From Temnopleurus reevesii (Eukaryota > Echinodermata > Echinoidea > Temnopleuroida > Temnopleuridae), in contig BQKZ01002401.1 of assembly GCA_036244855.1 (NCBI GenBank), forward strand, positions 1 to 64,000: a stretch of 64,000 bases of DNA, in the 5' to 3' direction. A program made the position numbers and the translations under genes. Of the stretch, positions 54,793-64,000 are shown in pieces (position 1 is the stretch's first letter; each line of letters opens with the position of its first letter). The notes below the pieces were generated by a model. The model saw nothing but the letters and a program-made list of their open reading frames with translations, had not been told where the DNA came from and made no database searches.

Positions 54793-57090
54793 ATCCATCC
54801 ACCTACAGGACACCAAGTGTCATGCAAGGGACTAAGCATAACAGGGTTCATAGTGAATGAGTGTTGTCATCTTTGTGTTGTTGAAACACCAGAGAGATTA
54901 GATCCCGTACTGTTGCCTTGCAATATCATTGAATTGAAATGATTCAAACCTTGTTCATCTGTATACCATTGAAAGAAAAAAAAACTTGCCAATCTATTTC
55001 TTGTGACCAAAATGTTGCGCAGCATTATATTAGATCACCTAGTCTAACGACAGGTACCGACTTGTCTGTACTTAATGTTGCCGAGACTGTATGTACATTT
55101 AAGACCTAAATTTGTGTAAATGCAAGCAAATATGATATGTAGGTGCTAGAATATCTAGGATTGATTACTAGATACTCGTTTTCAGAGTGCTATATTGTGT
55201 TCATCACAAGAGTAGGTAACAACGGATGCTAGGCCACCTGTATTTCCTCCCATAGATAAAGTTATGATTTAGCCCTTAGGCTGCAATGGCTGAACATCAA
55301 TTTTGATGAACCTGTGACAGTCACCTGACATTGCAGAAAAGTCGGGTGACCATATCGGAAGCTTAATATAGTGTAGCATGCATACTCTTTGTGTTGCCTT
55401 CCCATCTTCAAGGAGGATTCTAAAGCCGTCTCAAAAATAAAATGCTTGTACAAAGAATATTTTATTTGAACGATCCACCGTAAATTTTAAAGTTAGTGTT
55501 TTCTGTGTTTTTGTGCCTAAGATTTCAGGAGCTGTTGTAAATGAGAGTGTGGAAGAATTGAAGTTTTAACTAATGAATTATTTAATATGAAATATAACAT
55601 GGTTATTGGATGCGCTAGCCGTATGATATGTATATTGAGCAATTAGTTCAGTTTTTCACTGAGTGATGTAGGACATGTGTAGATGTCTAATAAGTACTCC
55701 CGGTAGCTTGAAAGATGACCTGTGCTGTGTAGGTGCTCTGTAGTTTACTATAATGTTTCTTTCTGCCAATACTTTTAAACTTTCAAACAATTTGTCATTA
55801 CTTTCAAAGCAAAAGATTATCTTGTGTTATTCATTGGCGATATATAATGTCTTTTCAATGCCTGTTCAAAATCATTTTTATTGTTCTGATTACCCAACGA
55901 ATAAGAAACAGATTTAAACCATCACACATTTAATCTTTTCAAAATGAATAAATTGGATAAAAGCTAGTGCGAGATGCATTTTTCTCCTCATAACTTGGCT
56001 GATTAAGGTTTCTCTTGCATCGTTTAACAATTATATTCTGTGTCTGATCCACGTCAAGTCAAACCATGAGATACCCTGTCAAAATATGGATCTCCTTTCA
56101 TTATCCCGAGTTCTTTCTCTTTGCTACCTTCTTTTATATCTCTCTTACTCTTGGAACTTTACGATTGCTTCAATTCTGCATCTTTCTAAATATTTCTGAT
56201 TATTTCTTGATATTTCTTGATATTGTGTTGGCAGTTGGTAGCACTCTATCATTACATACTTTCTATTCATTCTTATTCTTTCATATTTTGCATGATATAT
56301 GTCTTTTCAAAGGGTAGGGGCTGAATGAAAACAAAATGAAAATGGTATGTACTCAGTAGGCACTGTATTCTTAATTCATGGTTAACAAAGTATGAGACAG
56401 AAATCAAGTTATTTTTTTCTGTTGACTTTGTAAATTTGAGTGATTTGCACCTTGTAAGTAAAAGTTGTGTATAAAGCGGCTATGTACCAAATTTCTTTCA
56501 ACTCAGTTCTGTGTGTTTATCTCTATTACTTAATCATTTAATCCAATATTTTTAGTCATGCAAGGCATCATGTAGAAGACAAGCCATTGCAATTTGTACG
56601 ACAGTACTTAATATCTTTCACTTGTGCACTGTTATATCTTGATATTTTTGCTATGACACTTAATTCAGATATTGTATGCATGCGTGTGTAAGTGAAGATA
56701 TACATGTACTGCAAAGAGATTATATTTTATGTATTTTAAATGTTGCCGTCATGTGTGTTTATGTGTTGTGTGTTGTAACGCTTTTACTGACATTTGAAAA
56801 ATAACTTGCTAGTACTATATCTCTTGCTATTACAATCAGTTGTATTTGTATATATCATTCTCTTCTACTGCAATATTGATTTTGCATTGAATCTGATTGA
56901 ATCTAGATGTACGTGAAGCAATCTTGTCCCTGCATCTTGCAAATGCAGTAATATTTTTCTGTTTGTTTGCATTATTTAATCAGAAACATCAAACTATCTG
57001 TTTTGAAATTCGATAGTATAAAATGAAAATATATTACAATGCAAATGATTAGTCACACCATCGAATAAACTTGCATGATTTAGATAAAAT
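54793..57090 (+). other. PLXNB: Probable plexin 3' UTR
   Basis: AT-rich, no coding signal. AATAAA hexamers occur at 55436-55441, 55947-55952 and 57064-57069, each a possible polyadenylation signal; which is used cannot be told from sequence. The end coordinate assumes the most distal of these. Confidence 0.5.
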
Positions 57091-57397
57091 AGTTGGCTGT
57101 GTATATATTGGGTTTTGATGGTGCAGCGTGGGCCAGACTAAATGGAAGGACCTTTGATATTATGCCATTTTTAATGGTTCGCGTAATGATTTTATTTATG
57201 TAAATCCACATGCATCCACCTTTGAATTTAAAGTTCTTTATTTATAAATTTGCTGAATTTCTTACATCCTACTGCATAAATGCCAACCATTATGATAATT
57301 CCATGGCAGCGTTTGACCAAGATAGGAAAGACATTCAGAATAACATGATAAATATGATGTGGTATAATGTATTAAAGACTAAAGACAACCGCACAAT

Positions 57398-57582
57398 ACG
57401 CTACCTTACAACCAATTTTGCAAGTACTGAAACATGTTGTAATACATTGTCTCATGGCGAGGTACTTGATACTGTACTTGATGCTTCATTTATCTTTGTA
57501 TCAAGTATAAGTACCTCGCCATGAAACAATATACTACAGCTTGTTTCAGTATTTGCAAAATTGGTCGGAAGGTCGTAGGACT
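57398..57582. repeat. Long near-perfect hairpin
   Basis: ACCAATTTTGCAAGTACTGA (57411 on) and its inverted partner ending at 57565 pair through TCATGGCGAGGTACTT over about 66 bases per arm, with an 18-20 base loop near 57490. Outer similarity (CTACCTTACA against the reverse of GGAAGGTCGTAG) extends the stem. Probably a palindromic MITE. Confidence 0.8.
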
Positions 57583-59429
57583 GAAAGTCAAGTAGTGCGC
57601 ATTGGTCTTATAGATGATTTTATGATGATTTTATGATGTAATAAATCCTACTGAAACCATTTTACTATTTTAATGTGCTATCATTAAAGACATAACACAA
57701 AGTGAGTTGACCATTGTTATTCATGAAAACAAAAGAGATCATTTATACGATTTTTACTGGCAGGAATAGCTTGGAATAGGGGAGAATGGTTATTTTAAAC
57801 TCTTCACAAATCCCTGTTGTGCGGTAGCCCTTAAAGTACAGTGTACAAACCTTGTATTCAAAACACTAAACAAACCCAAGTCTGTGTATTCCAACACCCC
57901 TTGTGATGTGAAATTGGGCATTAGATTGATTTATCAAGACATACTTATTGATTGAGACTTGCATAAAATGATCACTTAAGAAATATTCAATTTCAGAGTG
58001 GCTATTTTTGTCAGTAATCTGCCCCTACTTACCTATGTTTTTCATTAAGTTGTTTACTTCAAATGCTTCATATTTCATGACTTTCATCTTTCATTTAATA
58101 ATCCATTCTGTGTAAGTATCATGTGACTCATGTCAGAAGAAAAATGTAACATCAAAGAGAGTCATTATTGGTCAAATTTTTGTGGCATACACGTGCATAC
58201 CTGACCCAAGTTGGGTGAAATGGACTTTGCGATGAGTGACCCAACTTCATGCAGCAATTTGTTAATAATACATTTAATATAATCTTGGAAATAAAACTGA
58301 TATTTTGATAAAAAGTGATTTAGATTAACACTTTGTTTGATATGACTGACAAGACAGGAATAAAGATGGAAATCTTAATCCAACTTTCATTTGTCAGTTT
58401 AGTGAAGATTGTTTGTATTGGCACACTTCAAATAATTTGCAATTCACCCCTGGTAAGAATTGTTTTAATGGCATGCTAAGAATTGCTTAGTGGATGTTCA
58501 AAGGTGCAAGGCTATGTTATGCAGAAATAATTTGGTATTTTTTTTATAGCTCTTTTATCCATATTAGGACTATTGTCTTATTCCTTGCTTCTTACAAATT
58601 GTACTAAATCTACTTTTTAAAAGTACTAGATTATCTTATGCTGCCACTAGAGAGCTCCATATGGTTGATTAGGGCTTTATTTTCTTATTCATTTGTTACT
58701 GCCTGACTATTTACGAAATATCAGATTATGATTAAATATATTCAAGATAATTTTGAGACATTTTCTTTAATGTTTTTGTTCAAATAGAGGCACTATTGGG
58801 GCCGTTATTATAAAGTGGTTCATTTTTGTTTCATACTACTTTTCATCTAATTAGGAGTCTAGAATGTCCTTCACTACTTGCTTTCCTTCTCTTAATGTGT
58901 CACGTGGGATAGCATGAAATGAGTAGATGGACTTATGTTGGTAAGAACGGAATTAGTAATGTATACTGCTTCCACAAAATGATGCAAAATAGTGAATGGT
59001 GAATTTGTTAATCCTTTTTTTATTTTATTTTGTGCAAGCTTTTGCTGTTGTATTTGATGTTATCACAAATCATGTTTTTGCTATATAAACAAATAAAATA
59101 ACCACAAAGTGTTTGTAACATATTACATACATTTGTATTTTGCTTTTTTTCTGGACTCTGTAGTTTATAATCCATAGATTATTTGAGGGTTATTTTTTCC
59201 CCTAATTATTCCTGATCAGAATAAAAAAAGATTCAGGAATGTGCTTACTGCATGTGTGCATATATATGTCAGTTAGTGTGTGTATGTGTATGTGTGTGTG
59301 TGTGTCTGTATCTATGTACACTTATATTTTGTATTCTATCTTGCTACCATTGGCAGTACTTTTTCAGGAATTAATTAATAAATAAATAAAGATGTGTGTG
59401 GGCGAGTGGGTGGGTTGGTGCATCGTTAA

Positions 59430-60316
59430 CCCTAAAAAACCCAAGGGGGGGGGGGGCATAATGTGCCCCCCTATCACATAATCGTAAACCAATCCTACAT
59501 TTTCAGTCCGATTGTGCTCAAATTTGGTGACTTTTTCTGAAATTTTGTTGCGGACATTATGATAGCATTTTTATTATTATCCCGTAATTCATGTTATCAT
59601 GGCAACCATAAAACAAAAGGCATATTTGTCCGTTTTTCGAATAATTTCAATTTTTCAGCTCTAATTTGGCCCTAAATCATGGGAAATAGTCTTCAGATAT
59701 TTTAGTTGATTTTGCTCTCTCTTCTGCATCTCAAACAGAAAAGAAGGTTTCCGACAATTTCTTTTGTTTTTCTTTGTGTTTTAGTCAATTTATTCATAAG
59801 TATTGAATAAAATGTTTAAAAATATTTTTTTCGTACTTAATGCAAATAAAAGTAGCTCAGACACTTCTTGAAAGCCCTTAAAATAATTTTGGTGCACATT
59901 GGAGCATAATAAGTTAAAATATGAAGGAATAAAAGAGATTTTCAAAAGCTGCCTGGCGTCCTCTATCATCAATATTGTGTTAAATGTGAAATGATGAATT
60001 TATTGTCATATTTTGACTTTTAAATACATGTGCTAAAAAAAGTCATGGAATATGTTCCTTTGATAATATTTATGTTAATAATATTGCTTTTAATAGACCA
60101 TATTTGTATTTTATTGAATTTCACCCTCAAATGGTGACCTTGAGAATTCCCGATGGTCCCAAATTGTAGATTACGACTTGCTTTACATCTGTGCCAAATT
60201 TTAGCCCAATCCGCCAGATATTATGGAAGTTCTCGAGGGGCCGGGCACTATTTTATGTGCCCCCCCCCCCCCCTTTTGGGCGACAGAGACATCAAAATAG
60301 CTTGGGCTTTTTAGGG
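59430..60316. mobile_element. Non-autonomous piggyBac-like element
   Basis: Exact TTAA at both flanks (59426-59429 and 60317-60320) with inverted termini CCCTAAAAAACCCAAG and CTTGGGCTTTTTAGGG (one mismatch). TTAA target duplications and CCCT ends are diagnostic of the piggyBac superfamily. The 887-bp interior has no long ORF. G and C homopolymers sit just inside the ends. Confidence 0.8.
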
Positions 60317-60395
60317 TTAATGCATGGGAGCGTGGAACGATCAGGTAAGCTACATGTACATTACGTGTAGAGCCAAGAAATTTCACATCCTTAAA

Positions 60396-61512
60396 GATGC
60401 AGGTTCTAATCATCTGAGCACTCAGCATAAGGCAAGATCCTACTACTTATGCTACGATTTTTTTTACCAAAAAGATGCAATGTTGTACCCAAGAAGAGCT
60501 TTACGTGTTGCAGCTATTTGCATCTGCAATGTTGAACCTTTATTCGTAAGTGTGTAGCATATAGGCTTAACTAACTGAAACTAAAATGCTCATGATTACA
60601 CTCTGAAACTGGCATTGACTATTGCAAATGTCCATATCATTAGCAGAAAATAAGATGGACTTATTAGGTCCCTATGAGTGGGAGCATATTTTATGTTAGT
60701 GTAGTCAAAGAAAATATGATAAAAGGTTTTGAGATACAAAATAAGGAAGGATATAGAACATTGAATTGAATTGAATTGAATGGAATTTATTAACATCACA
60801 CACACGTATGTTCACAATACATGGAATAACATACAGTATTACAATGATAAATACTATTACAGCTAGTAGTTAAACAAAATGATGAAATATATATGAAATA
60901 TAAATAAAGGTACACATATTGTAGAAGGGGACGGTGAGGATGTTAAAAGGAACTAGAAGTTAGCACAAGTGCTAGTCGAGTCTAGTTCCCATACGTTTGG
61001 CAAAATAACTTTCAATTCAAATAAAAAGTCTATTTACAATATTTACAAAAAGACAAATTACGTTTTTCACATATTTCAATTCTATATTNCCTCAAATGCG
61101 TGGGTTTGAATCATCTGAGCACTCCGCATAATGCAAAATAAAATACTTCTTGTAGTTCGATTTTTCACCAAAAAGATGCAATATTGTACCCAAAAAGTGC
61201 TTCAAGTGTTGCAGTTGTTTAATTGCACCTTTAAAGTTACAATGTTGAACCTTTATTCCTAAGTGTGTCGCACGTAGGCTTGTAAACGGACAATGATATT
61301 AGAATCAAAGAAGTCACTATTGTGATTGCTGATTAAACTAAAATGCTCATGACGACACTTTGAACTTGGCCTTGACTATAAAAAAAAGTCCACGTGATAT
61401 CATTAGTAGAAAATAAGATGGACTTATTAGGTCCCTATGAGTGGGGGCACATTTTACGTCAGTGTATAGTCAGTTTTGAGATACAAAATAAGGAAGGATA
61501 TAGGACATTATA
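60396..61512. repeat. Near-duplicate flanks of the single N at 61089
   Basis: 60396-60755 (AATCATCTGAGCACTCAGCA and on) recurs diverged at 61090-61512, including GATGGACTTATTAGGTCCCT and TACAAAATAAGGAAGGATAT. About 330 bases of other sequence, starting with a TTGAA microsatellite (60763-60780), fill the space before the N. Confidence 0.8.
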
Positions 61513-61862
61513 TAAAGAAAGAAAAGAATATATATAATAAATTATTATATTAAGAATTCGATATATGTTGGTGAGAAGTGAACGGAGCATACGTATAGAA
61601 TGTTCATTTTAAACAGAGAGTGGAAACTCTCTTGGCATTATTTGACCCCATCTTGATTTCATTTAGTCAGAATCATGTGACAAGCCGAGGGCAATTGGGT
61701 CGGTCAGCTGATATAATACTCGCTATTATTACAGTCGAGACAAACAATAAACTAGTACTTGTGGTACCGGGTACATTGACTGTCCGAAGATCGAACAATA
61801 TACTAGTCCGTAACCGAGTATAGCAAGATATAGAAAATACCACCGAACGCTAATACGCATAC

Positions 61863-61978
61863 TATAAAGGGCTCAACAAGAATAAAAGTCGTTCAAAATG
61901 GAGGTATACATGATTGCATTTGCTGTACTGTTGGTGATATCTGACTGTTTCATCGCGGGGATATCCGGAAAAGGTTGA
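61863..61978 (+). other. Candidate first exon with TATA box and signal peptide
   Basis: TATAAAG (61863-61869) lies about 30 bases before ATG 61898 (context CAAAATGG). The 26-codon frame MEVYMIAFAVLLVISDCFIA then GISGKG ends in TGA at 61976 and looks like a signal peptide. A GT after AAAAG (61974) is a weak possible donor. It could open a secreted or membrane protein gene running past the window, or be chance. Confidence 0.25.
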
Positions 61979-62400
61979 TATATACCCGGTTCGTTCAAAG
62001 GAGAGAAGTACATCAGGTAATATACCACAGCTCTATTTACATTGAAGATATCACTCTCAACTCGTATCCCAATGAGAGTATGCTATTACTCGATCTCCTT
62101 GTATTGTGCATATAAACCTACATGTAGACACAGTGTGATATAAGGTCCATGGATATATCAACATAACAACAGATGTAAGTTCGTCTGCCGTGGAAGTGTA
62201 AGATTTATACAGTATATCCAATTCGGGATCTAGAGCATGACATGATGAAAACTGCAGGATCAGTCAAGGATGAGAGAGTAAGAGAATCAAACTATCAATT
62301 TCTCTCACTCTCTCACTCTCATAATTCCCCCATCCAGTCTCTTTTACCCATTGGGATGTCCACGGCAGGAATGCTTTTAAAAAGTGTCCCTAACTGTTCT

Positions 62401-62668
62401 TACACGGCAAAAAACGCTGGTGTTAAATTCATAAATTTAACCGCAATCTATAGGACCACACCAGAAAAGTGTTAAAATAACACCAGTATGGAATCCATTT
62501 AATATATTTTAATAATCTGGTGTTATTTAAGGCCCGGAACAACACTAGTCTGTAATTAAATAGGCCTATGCTGATTTGATTCCAAACCATTGTTTTTAAC
62601 GCCTTTCTGGAATCGTCCTATAGAGATTCCGACTGGTGTTAAATTTAACACCAGCGTTTTGCAGTGTA
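62401..62668. mobile_element. MITE, TACACTGCAAAACGCTGG ends
   Basis: Left TACACGGCAAAAAACGCTGG and right (inverted) TACACTGCAAAACGCTGG, each followed by TGTTAAATT. Absent at the matching position of the copy after the gap (about 63910-63930). Non-coding. Confidence 0.75.
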
Positions 62669-62917
62669 GAGACAGTATTTTGCGGCTTATTTGACTAGAA
62701 TCTATCAAGTGTATTACAGATTTTAGAAATATTTTCAAGCAGAAGTATTCAGAATATTTATATAATATTGGATGGCAATAAATGGAATACCAGGGATTAT
62801 TATCTATATGAGAGTTTTAAGCTGTACAATATTAAGCCATATTGTACGGCTTCAATATTACGCTTGCGCAAAGCAGTGACCAGCCTTCTGGTATATGTAA
62901 AGATAATAATAATTATA

Positions 62918-63443
62918 NNNNNNNNNNNNNNNNNNNNNNNNNNNNNNNNNNNNNNNNNNNNNNNNNNNNNNNNNNNNNNNNNNNNNNNNNNNNNNNNNNN
63001 NNNNNNNNNNNNNNNNNNNNNNNNNNNNNNNNNNNNNNNNNNNNNNNNNNNNNNNNNNNNNNNNNNNNNNNNNNNNNNNNNNNNNNNNNNNNNNNNNNNN
63101 NNNNNNNNNNNNNNNNNNNNNNNNNNNNNNNNNNNNNNNNNNNNNNNNNNNNNNNNNNNNNNNNNNNNNNNNNNNNNNNNNNNNNNNNNNNNNNNNNNNN
63201 NNNNNNNNNNNNNNNNNNNNNNNNNNNNNNNNNNNNNNNNNNNNNNNNNNNNNNNNNNNNNNNNNNNNNNNNNNNNNNNNNNNNNNNNNNNNNNNNNNNN
63301 NNNNNNNNNNNNNNNNNNNNNNNNNNNNNNNNNNNNNNNNNNNNNNNNNNNNNNNNNNNNNNNNNNNNNNNNNNNNNNNNNNNNNNNNNNNNNNNNNNNN
63401 NNNNNNNNNNNNNNNNNNNNNNNNNNNNNNNNNNNNNNNNNNN
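62918..63443. other. Assembly gap
   Basis: A run of 526 N. Nothing can be said about its content; open frames across it are artefacts. Confidence 1.
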
Positions 63444-63612
63444 TTTTGGAGCGAAACTAGGGACCATGACAGATTGGAGAGCTGATCCAGCGGTGCGTTA
63501 GTGGATGCCAACGTATGTTTAGCGATGGTGAACGGTTACGAGCGGTAATGAATTTTTGTCTCCGCTAAAGGACCGCCGAGGCTCCGCTCGGCCGGTGTGA
63601 CCATACCTTTAG
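63444..63612. mobile_element. Truncated MITE end
   Basis: Ends CGGCCGGTGTGACCATACC-TTTA, a typical MITE terminus, with an internal GAGGCTCCGCTC palindrome. The other end would lie in the gap. Confidence 0.4.
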
Positions 63613-63804
63613 ATACATACAGTACAATATTTTCGATCAGTTCGGGATTCTGAGTATGACATGAATAAACTGGAGGGATCTCCAAAATACACGGAATGAA
63701 GGTATCAGCCAAAAGCGAGAGATAGAGTGAAAGAAATGGCAGACTCTTAAAAGTTATCTCACTCTCTCGCTCTTGGATTAGTTTCCTTTACAATTTTCTG
63801 ACAC

Positions 63805-63831
63805 CCCCCCCCCCCCCCCCCCCCCCCCCCC
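63805..63831. repeat. Poly-C tract
   Basis: About 27 consecutive C, preceded by TTCTGACA. Shorter G/C homopolymers occur at 44400-44414, 59445-59457 and 60260-60275. Confidence 0.95.
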
Positions 63832-64000
63832 AGCTCCAATCTCTTTCTCTCCTTGTGGAAATTCATGGCAGAAGAATCCGTAAATGATTTTTAAAAGTGC
63901 CCCCTAATTTTCATTGGAGACTGCATTCTGTGGCTAATCTGACTATAGTCTATCAAGATTTAGAAATCTTTATTTTTGCAGAAGTATTCTGCAAATCATA

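Larger units (their letters stand above)
57091..64000. other. Downstream DNA with transposons and a gap
   Basis: No gene recognised apart from a small candidate first exon at 61898. It contains a hairpin (57398-57582), GT microsatellites (59275-59305), a piggyBac-like element (59430-60316), contig-overlap repeats around 61089 and around the N run 62918-63443, another MITE (62401-62668) and a poly-C tract (63805-63831). Confidence 0.6.
62215..64000. repeat. Near-duplicate flanks of the assembly gap
   Basis: 62215-62760 and 63620-64000 share an ordered series of words: TTCGGGAT, TATGACATGA-like, TCTCACTCTCTC, TTCATGGCAG or CACGGCAG with GAATGCTTTT-like, CTATCAAG, TTTAGAAAT, GCAGAAGTATTC. The first copy is interrupted by the MITE 62401-62668. 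Confidence 0.65.

Noticed and set aside
57210..57524. 104-codon frame downstream of plexin
   Set aside because: Its last third runs into the hairpin at 57398-57582 and no part resembles a known family; probably chance or transposon-derived.
62768..63511. Long open frames across 62918-63443
   Set aside because: They consist mostly of N and are artefacts of the gap.

Overview
The window looks like an animal nuclear genome: AT-rich, with many short exons bounded by GT..AG introns of 0.3-6 kb, abundant small inverted-repeat transposons and LINE tails. The protein, the repeat style and the recurrent TACATGTA / TAGGCCTACATGTA words suggest a marine deuterostome, most likely an echinoderm such as a sea urchin. 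That organism call is an inference; nothing here proves the species.

One real gene dominates, on the plus strand: a plexin (semaphorin receptor). I traced 36 coding exons from 8393 to 54792, every junction in phase, giving a predicted 1,916-residue protein. In order it has a signal peptide, a Sema domain, PSI1, PSI2, an IPT/TIG domain, PSI3, further IPT/TIG domains, one transmembrane helix, a juxtamembrane coiled coil, and a split RasGAP-like cytoplasmic domain with an inserted Rho-binding (ubiquitin-like) domain. The sequence after PSI1 and an RKRR convertase-type site in the ectodomain favour the plexin-B class. A non-coding 5' exon must lie upstream, because the first coding exon begins at a splice acceptor; I could not place it. 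Region 1740-2720 has promoter-type motifs.

Layout: 1-8350 upstream non-coding DNA with a few MITEs; 8351-13925 Sema and PSI1; 13926-20026 a large intron with a foldback element and a possible alternative terminal exon; 20027-41727 rest of the ectodomain and the membrane helix; 42216-54792 cytoplasmic domain; 54793 to about 57,090 3' UTR; 57,091-64000 downstream DNA with transposons, an assembly gap and one small candidate first exon.

Three single-N joins (31804, 45440, 61089) and one N run (62918-63443) are each bordered by near-duplicate sequence. This looks like unmerged allelic contig overlap, and it duplicates two plexin exons (44305-44379 and 45349-45415). Separately, exons 33 and 34 each have a decayed copy in the intron just upstream. 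Other points of interest are a degenerate hammerhead-ribozyme motif of Penelope-element type near 38975, piggyBac-like and hAT-like non-autonomous elements with visible target-site duplications, and one MITE family present in one copy of the duplicated plexin intron but absent from the other.
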